Assembly (NCBI GenBank): GCA_964023205.1
Contig: OZ026844.1
Span: 37,633,963 to 37,697,962, forward strand
Source: Lutraria lutraria
Taxonomy: Eukaryota; Mollusca; Bivalvia; Venerida; Mactridae
Length of the DNA stretch: 64,000 nucleotides
Direction: 5' to 3'
The notes beneath the pieces were generated by a model that did not search any database, was not told where the DNA came from, and worked only from the letters and a program-made list of their open reading frames with translations. Positions 13,401 to 24,159 of the stretch are shown here, piece after piece. The position numbers and the translations under genes were made by a program. Within the stretch, counting starts at the first letter, position 1. Each line of letters begins with the position of its first letter.

Positions 13401-16400
13401 TTGTACCAGACTCACAAAAGATACAAGTGTCAGTTATTGGTAAATAATTTGTCTATAGCATGTTTCTCATTCATAACTTCCATTGTTATTATACCCCGCC
13501 ATTAGAAATGGCGGTAGGGCATAGTGTTTTCCCTGTCCGTCCGTTCAAATTTTGGTCTTGAGACATTTTTCATGGATTTGTTTCATAGTTTATACATGAA
13601 GGTGTATAATCGTAAAATACAGGTCATGTAAATATTTTCACAGGAGTTATGGCCCCTTTTTGACTTAGCGCTCAGCAGGGCTACTTCTAGTCTTAAATTA
13701 AACTTACAGATCTAAACATAGAACATCATAATTATGTATTTCGTATCTTCGGCAAAGTAATTTTATTTCAACTCATGGTTTTATATTAAAAGAACCTTAA
13801 GTTTCCTCCATCTCTGAGTTGATTCAGTATTGTAGGAACCTTGTATTGCCTGCATGTACACCGCCCCGGTGTATGCAATAGATTTGCATAACACGTATGT
13901 CACTTGGACCAGTTGTAAATTTTAAATCATTTGTACGTTTATGTAGAATTTCTGATGGTTGGAAACATTGCAATAAAGTATTTCTCGATTTGTATACTTT
14001 TTTCAACGTCAAGATGTTTACCGTTTATGAACTGTTAATTTTGACTTTCAGGCGACACGATGGGACCAACATTGAAAAATTTGAAACAGTTACTTCGAAT
14101 ACCAGTAGGATGTGGCGAACAAACTATGTTAAGTCTAGCTCCAGATGTATATGTGTATAACTATCTACAGAAAAGCAATCAACTAACGCCTAAAGTGGCA
14201 GATATGGCATTGCAATTCATGAACGAAGGTATGTTTACTTTGATATACATGTATTAGTAACAATCAAAGACAGAAGTAAGAGACCTGTGGTGGTAAAATT
14301 GTAATTCATATTTTTCATCTGTCTATATATGATAGCCTTTTTACTCCCCTGTATCGATAGATCGGGGGCGTATTGTTTTTGGTCTCTCTGTTTGTCTGTC
14401 TGTTTGTCTGTTTGTACCAAACTTTAACCTTGCCTATAAAATCAAAACGCCTGCACCTACATTCATCAAACTTCATATGTAGGTTCCTCATGACAACCTC
14501 TACAGGACCTGTCCATTTTCAGGTCAGTAGGTCAAAGGTCAAGGTCACAGGGTCATTGTGTTTAAAAAATTCCGACATTTCTTATTAGGATACTACTCCT
14601 ACATTGTTCATGGGATTTTGACGAAACTTTCACAGACTTGTTGAAGACCTCCCACACATATATTCCGGTTTTTGTGATTCGATCATTTTTGACGGAATTA
14701 TTGCCCTTTGTTTATTTTGTGTGATTGTAACAGCGAAATACTCTTGTTTCCTTGTTTTCTCAAGGAATTTTGATAAAACTTTCATGGAACTATTGTTATC
14801 GAGATACCCAATGCATGTTGTAAAGGATTTATGATTCGATAAATTTTGACGGAATTATGGCCTTTTGTTTATTTTGTGCATATGTAATATATAGAGAAAT
14901 ACTCTTTTGTTTGCAACTTCTTCTGTATTTTACAAGGGATTTTTACCAAACTTTGATAGAACTATTGTCACCAAGTTCACCAGCACATATTGTCAGGGTT
15001 TTGTGATTCGATAATTTTTAGCAGATTTACGGCCCTTTGTTTGCCTGTACCAAACTTTAACCTTGCCTATTAAATCAAAACGCTACCACCTGCAATCATC
15101 AAACTTCGTTATCTCGTTCATCATGACAATCTCTACAGGACCTGTGCATTTTCAAAAAGGGCAACCGGAGGGGGCATGGTGTTTATAAAACACATCTTGT
15201 TTCAGAATGATACTTAATTGCTAAGTTTCAGCTTATACTGTAATTCTTATATGTGTATCAAGTGACCAAAAACATTCCGTTGATTACAAACTTCTGTTTT
15301 GTATAAAAAGAGATTGAAATAAGTAAACAAATAATGATAGTTATATTATTCAGTGGCTGGTTTTGGTTTACATTTTTTATTATCCTGGGTGCTGTCTCTC
15401 ACAGTACACATTCATGTCAGACGTACGCTGAAATCTCCTAAGAAATTAACATAAGTTTATCGTTTACCAGGATATCAAAGAGAAATGACTTTCCAACATA
15501 ATGACGGTTCCTTTAGCATCTGGGGACAGTCAGACTCTGTAGGCAGCATGTGGTAAGTAGATAATATATACACGTGGTTAGTAGATATACATGTACATGT
15601 ATATACATGTATATATAGTACACGTAGTAAGAAGATATATGTACACGTGTTAAGTAGAATATTGTAATGTATTAGAATTGTTTTACTATCCCTATCATAA
15701 TTATCATCATGATTTTATTGATAACTAAACAACAATTCATCTTTCCATAGTCGTCACTCGCTCGGCGCGCATGATTTTTTATGCGGAGCAAAATACTACG
15801 TTTTTATAGATACCATGCTGTTGTTCAACTGGTTCCCATTCCATGTTCCAACTTACAAGTCTAAGTTCAGTTTCCATGTGTACTCTCAGTACTTTGAATC
15901 CTCCATGTTGTATATCCCGTAGGTTGTCTGCGTTTGTTCTGAAATCCTTCCTGAAAGCAAAGGAACACATGTTTATAGAAGATAACGTATTATCCCGTGC
16001 TGCAGAATGGATTATTCAACATCAGAATAATGATGGAACATTTAGTTCTATTAGTCATGTACACTATACAAATCTTAGGGTAAGGATAGAAGCTGAAGTG
16101 ATGTTCCTTGCAAGTTTGACAATTTTGGTGGATGATAGATAAAAATTACACATTTAGATAAGATGTTACATTTTGAAGGTGACATCACAAATTTAATCAA
16201 ATTAGATGTGATTTACGTGTGTAGGGAAAATCAATGTTTTGTCTGAGACAATGTTACGTTATTACTTTTAACAATTGTACAACATTACCATATTCGATGA
16301 TACATTTAATGCATTTTTAAATTGCTGCATGAATTAAATAATTCTAGTTTAATTCCAAGATTCTTTACATCGTCAAAAAGTTAATGATAATTCTATCTGT

Positions 16401-19400
16401 AAAATGCTCTTCCTATATACCAGTTCTAGCTGACATTTTATACTAGAATGAAAAACTGTGATATTTGTTCTCAGGGAGGTATGGACTCAGGAGACAGTTT
16501 GACTGGATTTGTCCTTATTTCCCTACTTGAATCACAGCAAACACTTCAAGGAATTATCGACAAGGTATATAAATCATCATAAAGAATAATCACTATACAT
16601 AATTATCAACAATTCATTCTTTCTTTATCTCTGATTCATGAATATTTGGAAAACCCGCCTCCGAGGTCGAGTGGTTAAAGTCACTGACTTTAAATCACTG
16701 TAACCTCTCACTGATAGAAGATCGTAGGTTCGAGTCCTGCTACCGACCATATCTCTTTATGTGAGAAAGTAGGAAGTTGCTTACGGAGGATGGGAGTCTA
16801 GTAGGTGACTCTGACTGTTGAAAAGGGGCGAAATAAACAAATAAAACATAAATATTTGGTGTGTAAAATACATGTAATTGCTCGATCGGTGCTTTTAAGT
16901 TCTGGTTTTATGACATAAATATGTTTGCTTAAAGTCACTTATGGTGCTAGGTAGTTGAACGAACTAAAGTTACTGGATAACCAACTTGTCCAACATTGGC
17001 GTTTGTAAAGTCCATAAGTGTAAATTATCTTAAATTGATAAGTAAATTACTCAATTGGTCTTTTTTAAGATCGCAGACTAACAAGTTTCTACTGATTACT
17101 AGGTACCACCGCATGCTGGGCACGTTCGTTTCAATGGAGAGCCACAGTACACCACCGAAGTATAGTACTATGATTTTCTATATAAATCAATATTTGTTCT
17201 TCATCGTCGGTAATTCGTATAATTCCGAGGTAGAAGAACAGCTTTGGGTTTACATAGCAAGTCATAGTACTACTTCGGGGATCTACTGTGGCTTTCCATC
17301 ATTTTTACGTATAAGTTAACTACACTATAGAATAGATTAAATGTTAAAATTGAGTTACACTGTATACATATGATGATGATCTATTTCAGCACATGTACTA
17401 TCCAAACAGATATATGACAGCAATATCAAATGCTAGAAGCTACCTAGAACAGAAAATTGCCTCAGACAGTATAACAGACATGTATGATCTGGCTGTTATC
17501 ACTTACGCTTTGGGTCTGTCTGGAAGTCCTAAAGCGTATGTTGCCTTCTCAAAGTTGAACAAAATGTCTGTCACCACTCTTGGTAAGTTTGACAAAAGAT
17601 CGAAATAATTTCTGTTTCTAGAGATAGATATTCGCTTCCTTGTCCGATATGTTTATGCAATATAACAAAAACAACCAGTAGACTTTGCGAGTATTTTCAA
17701 CTTTTGATATAAGTTGTAATTGAATGTCTTTGTTGAGCATATGTAATCAGCGTATTAGTAACGCATAAATTTCCAATTGGTAGCTGGTTCCGTTCAACTC
17801 TGCGCACATGTGAACTTATTGTATGATAATACATGTATTACGGTATATCTAATTGTTTACTAGATGGCAAGAAATACTGGAATACCACGTCTAGAGCTTA
17901 CTTATACAGTTGGCAATACAGTTACTACCAGAGTCCACCACTAGAAATAGAGATTGCATCCTATGCCTTGTTATATTTGACACAAATACATCAATACTCA
18001 GAAGGGTTCCCAATTCTAAAATGGCTTATTGGTCAGCGTAACTCCCGGGGAGCGTTTAGATCAACACAGGTAATCCAGTGTATTTCATTTTTGAACAGTT
18101 ATAGAAAGTTCTAGAAGAAAATATGCATTAATGTAATTATCGGCTTTCTTTAGATTAAGTGACTTGTTTGCTGTGGGTCACATTTTAATGTCTTGTTTAT
18201 CGCTAGAAGTACTTTGTCAGTTGCGCACAAATATTTGTAACGATATGGGTTCTGTTGTGGTTAGCGGAAGATAAGAACGGAATACCAGGACCATTCTGTT
18301 TGCAGAAAAGCTGAACTTACTAACAATCAGCCATGAACAATTGCAATACATATGTAGGACTAAAAAATGTCAGTCCAACGAGAGAAGCCACATTAGAACT
18401 TTCACACAATGTGTTGTTTATTGTTACAGGATACTGTGTTAGGATTACAGGCGATGTCAGAATATGGAGCCATGTTCTCTGACCAACTTAACCTTGATAT
18501 TGATATATCATCAACTAACTTCCATAAACAGATTCATGTTGATAAGACTGATGCCATGGTGTTGAAACTTGTCGATGTAAGTTTTCAAACATTATATTCT
18601 AGCCCTGCGTTTGCGGGTGAACACCATTTAGGACGCATTTATTGTGATCATATCCCAACGCTATTTATACCCGTATCAGACAATGTTCTAGTCAATTACA
18701 CTACAATGTATCATTTAAGACACTTCAATGGTTACGATGCAGAATATTCGTTTTACAATCAAAATACAGTACAAACTCTCTAGAACGACCCTCTCTTTAA
18801 CAACACCCCCCCCCCCCCCCCCCTCAACAACAGAATGATTTTTCCCACTGCACGATTGAATTATTAATTGAAACTCAACAAATGGTGTTGCTTTGAAGAC
18901 CTTGCACTGTGTACCATGTAAAATGATGTCAATATCTTGAATGTATTTGAATGAATGTATTTGTATGAATGTATTTGTATGAATGTATTTGTATGAATGT
19001 ATTTGTATGATTGTATTTGTATGATTGTATTTGTATGAATGTATTTGAATGAATGTATTTGTATGAATGTATTTGTATGAATGTATTTGTATGAATGTAT
19101 TTGTATGAATGTATTTGTATGATTGTATTTGTATGAATGTATTTGAATGAATGTATTTGTATGAATGTATTTGTATGAATGTATTTGTATGAATGTATTT
19201 GTATGAATGTATTTGTATGAATGTATTTGTATGATTGTATTTGTATGATTGTATTTGTATGAATGTATTTGTATGAATGTATTTGTATGATTGTATTTGT
19301 ATGAATGTATTTGTATGATTGTATTTGTCATTTTGAATTGTTTTGTACGGAAAAAGATGATATTTTATATTTTAGATTCCTCTGTCATCCAGACATTCTG

Positions 19401-21682
19401 GACGTGGTAACAACACGATCCCACCAATTTCTGTATCTCTTCAAGGTCATGGTACAGGCTCCGTGTTAGCACAGGTAAATTATATTTCTATGTAGATAGA
19501 TTTTATAAAGAAAACCCTGTGAGAACTGTCTACAAGACTCATTAAACTGTTGACAAAATGTTTCAATTAAATACTGAATTGAATGAAATACCTCACATAG
19601 TCAAAGTTATGTAGTATAATATTATGTACTAATGAATCTATGAAGAGATTTCTTTGTTTTGTAGGTGTCTGTTTCTTTCAACGTCGAGACAGAAGTATCT
19701 ATGCCAGCCTTCAACATCACCACAACTATTTTTTCTGAGACATTCCGTTCCATCATCGTCAAGTCTTGTGCCTGGTAAATTTTGATTTGATTTGAAGTTT
19801 GTTTTCTTTTCCATGTACATGTACGAGTACATAGATTCAATCGGGTTCCCCAGTTCACACGCAATGTCACAATTTGATACGCCCGTTTGAAAAACGTGTC
19901 GTATTATGGGAACACCCACGGCGGGCGGGTGTGCAGGCGGCGTCCACAACGGTGTCCGCTCTCTAATTCAAACAGTTTTATTCGTATCCTCACCAAACAT
20001 GATGGAAATGTTTATGGCTATGATATTTCGGTCAAGATTGATAACCAGCCCAATCGGCCGAGGCACGTCTGAGTAATGGCCCTTGACGGATGTATTTTGT
20101 GACATGACACTCTTGTTATAGATGATGTTGCAACTAGGGCCATCTTTTGACATAACAAGCCGATTTTTACATTGTCAAACATCAGAAACTGTTTTGATAA
20201 GAGTTAACATCTAATGTGGTACTGTACATGAAGACGTTATATTCTGGCCCATTTGGCCTCCAGCATTTATATTCATGATCTATGTGTAGACATGTTAGTG
20301 ATAACTTGAGAATAAGAAGGCTTAGTACTGGTACAGAATCCTGGAACACTGGTTAAGTTAACAGTCTATCAGTATTATTAATTTTGTTTTAAACACAGCT
20401 GACAGACGACATAAAACGCGAAATGTTTAGAATTTAATGTCAACTACATGTATAAGATACATAACTGATGTACTTCCTACCAGACAATGCCCTTAGATTT
20501 AGAACCTGGATATAAATCAGTTCAGTCCACACTGGCCAGAACTTTATCAGTGCGCTTTGTCTGATTTTATGGAATATTTTAGCGATATTTTTACTTATTT
20601 AGTGTATGCCTTATTTCTAGGTATCTACCACAGAGATTTGAATCAGAAAGTATGTGTGTCATGGAAATTGATCTTCCGTCCGGTTTCATCGCTGATCTAG
20701 AAAGTCCTATGACTTCATTAGATGGTACAAGGTCGTCAGAAATCAGAGATGAAAAAACTTTAGTTTTATATTATGATCAGGTGATTATATAAGAAAGAGA
20801 AGTTTTAGATGATTCAATAATGACTTGTCTTTCTTGTCTTTGATATTTATTTATCTTATAATGCTGTGTACTCTGTTATAATTATATTGAATATAAGCAT
20901 AGTTTAATGTGTTTTTATCTTTATGTTCTATCAAATAATTAAGGTCTTGAAATTTGCAATATTGTTAATATCCATTATAAGTAACAAGTATAAGTTTGGT
21001 ATGACATAACCTTTAAATACGTCTGTAGAGGTTCTCACACAGAGTGTCCGATACAGTTTTATATACGTACAGATCATTTACATCGTTTTAAATATATGTA
21101 ACAAATCAGTTACTACTAACCAACTAACTGACGGCATTATAGTCTTTATCACAATTCACACATTTATATGTAATATTTGTACATGTATATTCATACAATA
21201 CATCCTCACTTTCAGACACTAATATTAATGTTTTTTCTGTTTCAGATTTTACCCACTTATCCAGGAGTTTGTGCAACTGTTGAAATGATAAGAACCGACC
21301 TCGTAGCAAAAACAAAGCCAGCAGCTGTTCGTGTATTTGATTACTATAGACCAGGTAAAGTATATTTTTGTGTACTAGTAGAAGGCATTGACTGCAAACT
21401 ACCCTTTACACAGAATATTCAGCTCTGTTCTCGACAGTAAACTAACTTTAGCTAGTAATTTGTCAAAACTTACAAAATATCCTATATCCCCCAAAAATAC
21501 TAGTACTGCCGTCTCCAAAATCCACCAACCCAAAGCTTATATGGCATCGATTCTTGTACCAACGATCAAGTTTAATTGTATTCTAATTTTATCTTACAGA
21601 CAATCGTGCTTTGACATTCTTTGAGTCACAACTCCTCAAACAGTCATCTTACTGTGACATTTGTTCTAATTGTGGATGCTAG
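1455..21682 (+). CDS. thioester-containing protein (alpha-2-macroglobulin / CD109 type), 5' exons missing
   Basis: Secreted or surface thioester protein of the A2M/C3/CD109 family, which traps proteases or opsonises microbes. I read 32 exons: 1455-1663, 2155-2225, 2524-2673, 3170-3206, 3405-3489, 4654-4768, 5146-5310, 6048-6137, 6496-6699, 6945-7043, 7670-7738, 8205-8402, 8559-8708, 9207-9284, 10216-10504, 11100-11184, 11407-11524, 12220-12333, 12683-12784, 13184-13439, 14052-14228, 15471-15552, 15923-16079, 16475-16564, 17390-17582, 17864-18069, 18430-18576, 19376-19474, 19665-19774, 20621-20780, 21246-21354, 21600-21682. All are GT/AG and in frame: 4,297 nt, at least 1,431 aa. Order: end of MG1; MG2 opening with TDKGIYKPGEM; further MG domains; a proline-rich bait exon; DTFPETWLW after the bait; thioester PVGCGEQTM near residue 914; the alpha-helical TE domain with a candidate His in SHVHYTNLRGG; and the receptor-binding domain with MCVMEIDLPSGF. 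It ends YCDICSNCGC, with no C345C/NTR domain as in C3, so TEP/CD109-like rather than complement. The signal peptide and most of MG1 lie upstream of the window. Confidence 0.93.
2320..2412. mobile_element. short MITE-like inverted repeat
   Basis: A stretch near 2345-2362 (CATGTCTTAAGCAG) is matched in inverted orientation by CTGCTTAAGACAGG near 2380-2400. The outer ends TACACCTCC and GGAGTGTA also pair imperfectly. The size (~93 bp) and symmetry suggest a small terminal-inverted-repeat element in a TEP intron. The target-site duplication is not clear. Confidence 0.45.
4064..4651 (+). repeat. 28-bp minisatellite running into a TEP splice acceptor
   Basis: About 21 copies of a 28-bp unit (TTGATATATTGTATTTGTC plus ATGTTATCA, with TTGTCA variants). 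The last unit runs into GTCATGTTATCAG, which is the acceptor of the TEP exon starting at 4654. The array fills about half of the 3490-4653 intron. Confidence 0.9.
5635..5845 (+). mobile_element. interspersed repeat family X, copy 1
   Basis: Contains the family core CTACATCCGCCATGCAATTG followed by GTTAAACTAGTTCCCGTTTC, then CATGTTGCAGTGC and ACGAGTATTTTCTGTACTTT. Three further copies lie within 10 kb in the same gene (11955-12150, 12500-12620, 15735-15905). No ORF and no obvious poly-A tail, so it is probably a MITE or a SINE without a recognisable promoter. Confidence 0.6.
8905..8985 (-). mobile_element. tRNA-derived SINE head (minus strand)
   Basis: On the minus strand there is an A-box-like TGGTCCAGTGGTGTGCTGG and, about 35 bp on, a B-box-like GGATTCGAGTCCCGG: the spacing of an RNA polymerase III tRNA promoter. 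No foldable complete tRNA with CCA-end pairing is visible, so this is a SINE head rather than a functional tRNA. It lies in a TEP intron. Confidence 0.6.
10216..10504 (+). repeat. TEP bait-region exon with internal TPAPG-TYAP repeats
   Basis: This 289-bp exon encodes four copies of TPAPGxTYAP (x = S, R, R, Y) separated by two copies of a PT(Y/W)VPGMV spacer. At DNA level the blocks near 10350-10397 and 10461-10501 are nearly identical, which points to recent internal duplication. In A2M-family proteins the stretch between the MG domains and the FPETWLW segment is the protease-sensitive or hypervariable bait region, and this exon lies exactly there. Its donor at 10504/10505 joins in frame to 11100. 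Confidence 0.85.
10535..10718 (+). mobile_element. SINE copy lacking its tRNA head
   Basis: GCCGCCTCCG is joined directly to CTACCGACCATGTCTCTTTA, so the A and B boxes seen in the full copy at 16650 are deleted. The body (AAGAAAGTAGGCAGTAACTT, GGATGGGAGTCTAGTA) and the AAATAAACAAACAAACAAA tail are kept. It lies just after the bait exon. Confidence 0.6.
11955..12150 (+). mobile_element. interspersed repeat family X, copy 2
   Basis: Shares ACGTTTGTCTACATCCGCCA and GTTAAACTAGTTCCCGTTGC with copy 1. It also has GTCTCACGCTCGGCGCGCAT, which is shared with copy 4. It lies in the TEP intron before exon 12220-12333. Confidence 0.6.
12500..12620 (+). mobile_element. interspersed repeat family X, copy 3 (5'-truncated)
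   Basis: Keeps only the downstream half of the family (TTACATCCACCATGTAATTG, TTAAGATAGTTCCTGTTTCA, CACGAGTACTTTCAGTACTT). It ends at TTTGATTAAAC, like copy 1. Confidence 0.55.
13488..13690 (+). mobile_element. repeat remnant with 5' hairpin CCGCCATT/AATGGCGG
   Basis: Starts with a perfect hairpin CCGCCATT-AGA-AATGGCGG, then TTCCCTGTCCGTCCGTTCAA, and ends near GGAGTTATGGCCCC. A related copy is at 53937-54115 in RPS23 intron 1. No coding potential; it lies in a TEP intron. Confidence 0.5.
14108..14122 (+). other. thioester motif GCGEQ of the TEP
   Basis: The codons for Gly-Cys-Gly-Glu-Gln sit in exon 14052-14228, preceded by PV and followed by TML. In this family Cys and Gln form the internal beta-cysteinyl-gamma-glutamyl thioester that attaches the protein covalently to targets. 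All five residues are intact, so the thioester should form. Confidence 0.95.
14346..15202 (+). mobile_element. non-autonomous element with ~160 bp core repeats and 3' hairpin
   Basis: The 5' end is the GC-rich CCCCTGTATCGATAGATCGG. The core has about three copies of a ~157-174 bp unit (GATTCGAT..TTTTGACGGAATT near 14675, 14832, 15006). The 3' end is a 6-bp hairpin GTGTTT-ATA-AAACAC (15179-15193) followed by AT and CTTGTTT. Same plan as the elements at 95-1292 and 61112-61732, but with a different core sequence. Confidence 0.6.
15735..15905 (+). mobile_element. interspersed repeat family X, copy 4, ending beside a TEP exon
   Basis: Shares CGTCACTCGCTCGGCGCGCA with copy 2 and TCAGTACTTTGAAT with copies 1 and 3. 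Its end lies only ~18 bp before the acceptor of exon 15923-16079, so it supplies much of the region where a branch point and pyrimidine tract would be. Confidence 0.55.
16650..16847 (+). mobile_element. full-length tRNA-derived SINE with target-site duplication
   Basis: A-box GGTCGAGTGGTTAAAG and B-box AGGTTCGAGTCCTG form a pol III promoter. A tRNA-unrelated body follows (GAGAAAGTAGGAAGTTGCTT, GGATGGGAGTCTAGTAGG), then the tail AAATAAACAAATAAAAC. It is flanked by near-identical 12-bp direct repeats ATGAATATTTGG (16638-16649) and ATAAATATTTGG (16848-16859), the target-site duplication left by LINE-driven insertion. Confidence 0.8.
18812..18832 (+). repeat. poly-C tract
   Basis: A run of about 20 C residues in the TEP intron after exon 18430-18576. 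The only other comparable run in the window is at 31483-31496. Confidence 0.9.
18939..19329 (+). repeat. 14-bp minisatellite in a TEP intron
   Basis: About 28 copies of GAATGTATTTGTAT with GATTG and TTGAA variants, ending ~45 bp before the acceptor of exon 19376-19474. Because 14 is not a multiple of 3, the open frame on the other strand is chance combined with lack of stops in a simple repeat. It is not a gene. Confidence 0.92.
19877..20117 (+). mobile_element. short non-autonomous element with 5' stem-loop
   Basis: Opens with an imperfect stem-loop (ATACG...CGTTTGAAAAACG...CGTAT, 19877-19904). A GC-rich block (ACGGCGGGCGGGTGTGCAGG) follows, then one core unit, then TGTGACATGACAC and CTTGTT. 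It resembles a single-unit relative of the elements at 95 and 14346. It lies in the TEP intron before exon 20621. Confidence 0.5.
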
Positions 21683-22277
21683 TAAGTTGAGTATTTATGA
21701 TACATATCACTTCATTACTTTTACCTGACGTACTATTCGGCTAAGTTGATATCACTAAGAAGATCGTAGCTTGGACACCATGCATCCAGTGGTGGCACAT
21801 GTTTCTCCATGAACTAATGTATTATACCTTAAGGTCACTAGATATCTCCCACTTTGAATCACACACAGTGTGAACATAGAGCGTGTAACGTAATCTGAAG
21901 GTAGCTGAGAAAAATATTCCTAGTAAAAACACGTAAATTCCCACCTTCTTCAAAATACTGCCTTCCCAAAACCAAACAAAACAAAGCTCATCCTGTACAC
22001 TAGTACACGAGTATAGAAACATACACAAGAGGACAAAATACAGCTACTTGGAAGGTACCTCATTGTGACGGTCAACAACAAAGCTACACCGAGTTTGAAC
22101 TTAAGTTATGAATGTCAAACCTCGAAATTGAATATAATCTTGAAATATTCCAGAATTTAACTTAATTTTGCTGTATTGAATTATTTACAGAAAAACTGAC
22201 AGACATGGAAATCTGTTTATGGTTGCACATACACTGTCAACATTTATTTGACTCTTTAATGTGAAATGTATCAGTAA

Positions 22278-22283
22278 AATAAA
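22278..22283 (+). terminator. candidate poly(A) signal of the TEP gene
   Basis: An AATAAA lies about 600 bp past the TEP stop codon on the coding strand. Nothing gene-like separates it from the stop. It is the best-placed canonical signal but was not tested against transcript ends. Confidence 0.45.
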
Positions 22284-24159
22284 GACAATAATAGAAACTA
22301 TTACGTATATCTGTAGTTACCTTTTACTCAGGTTCTCTGTGCTGCATTGGTATATGTGTTTATAATATTACATACATGAGTTATATCTATAAATTATGAA
22401 GGACTTAATCATAGTTTTTCATACAATTTAACAATAGTTCTTTCGTGTACAAGTTTCTCTCTAAACAAATACATTGTACATGTTACTACAAGGGCAGCCT
22501 ATGCTCATAGATGCATGATGGAATATGTATATAGATGCGCCATTATTTTTTAAAATCTTTTGCGACACTAAATATTGAGTATAAATACACGCATATATAT
22601 AATTATATAAACAAGTTTAATTTTACATGGTCATAAAATAAACATTGTACTATTATGTAAATATCAAAAAAAGTAATATATATTATATTGACATAAATCC
22701 CAATCATTGTAAAATAGTTCATTCATACGTTTTAGAGCAATAAGTAAATAAGTAATGTCTACACGAACAGAATCTTACTAGTCTAATTGTTGTTATTGGT
22801 TGTCGTTTAAATCTCAAATGGATCGAGCGGGAGACCCAATAACTGCCCCCAATCGTACATTAAAGGGCATATGGTGACAGAAAGCTAATGTTTGGAGATT
22901 ACCTCCAAAGGTGGACATATTTTTCATTCGGCTTTGTTGATCATTATTACAGATTATGTCCATGGACTTTAATTTTTAGGATTTATTAAATGAAACTGAT
23001 ATTTCAATTAACAACTCTTTAAACAAATACAGTATTGTCAATTTGCATTTACATGTACATTTAGTTGCATAAAAGCATTCTGTCAACTCATAAGTTTTTG
23101 TTTTTTGGTACCAATTATTATATATGTTGACAAAAACATGAAACAGTCAAAAGAATTAACTTGTCACAAATCAACCATTCATTTTACAAAAGCATATTGT
23201 TTTTTACTCAACTTTAAAGTCTTATTCTTTACCACTGCATGGTAATGTATTCCAAATGTAAATCTGGTAATACTGGTGCTTTTAATAGATTCTTGCTCTA
23301 CACTTTGCATACAATTATGTCTGTGTTCTACATTTGCAATGTGATATCTGGTCTAGTCTTGTTTGCTTTATCACTACTCATGTAGTTTTTGAAAGCAATA
23401 AAAGCATATGATTACATAGCACTGTGCATTGTTGAACCGTTATTTTCACACATGTATACGAATTCGTCACTTGCGTGAACAATTCGTTTCAATTCCTCAC
23501 ACATGTGTGACAAATACGTAACCAATACGTCACACATTTGTGAAAAATAGTTCCATTACTTAACCCCATCCTTATAATAGAAACGTATACTTCACATGTC
23601 AAGTAGAAAACTATATAATATTATGTGTTTTTGCGTCATCCAAAACTGAACATTACTGATTCAAATCATACACCAACTTTACAACATTGATATTAAAATC
23701 ATGCAAAAGCATGTCATACAGTTTATTTATGATGTTTACTGGATCGAATGAATAATTTCGAGACTATACAGTTGCATGCTTTACCAATGGTCTATCCCTT
23801 TATAATGCCGATTATAACAGTGTGGACAATATTAATACTTAAGTTCCATTTGATGATACACTAAAGTCATATAGAGTATGTGTATACATGTGTTCACAGC
23901 TGATACAGACTATATCTTAAACTGGACATTCAGAAAAAAACTACTATAGATAGATACGCGAATATATTCAGGGTAAGCGAAAACGCGAAATAAACATCAC
24001 GCGAATATAAAGTAATTTACAGTATGTAAAGAACAATGCTTGTTACGTGACAAGGTCCAACCGATTTAAGATTTACTTTGCACAAAAGTAGTTGAATATA
24101 ATTACACTTAATAGTGTCCATGTAAAACTAAGTTCATAACACGTGCGGCTTCCCATTGT

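Noticed and set aside
13824..14160. Open frames on both strands around the thioester exon
   Set aside because: Out-of-frame readings of TEP exon 14052-14228 and its intron; the GCGEQ frame is the supported one.
18864..19331. 155-codon minus-strand open frame of repeated I-Q-I-H-S-Y-K-Y
   Set aside because: Made by the 14-bp minisatellite in a TEP intron; low complexity, on the opposite strand, with no start context or domain.
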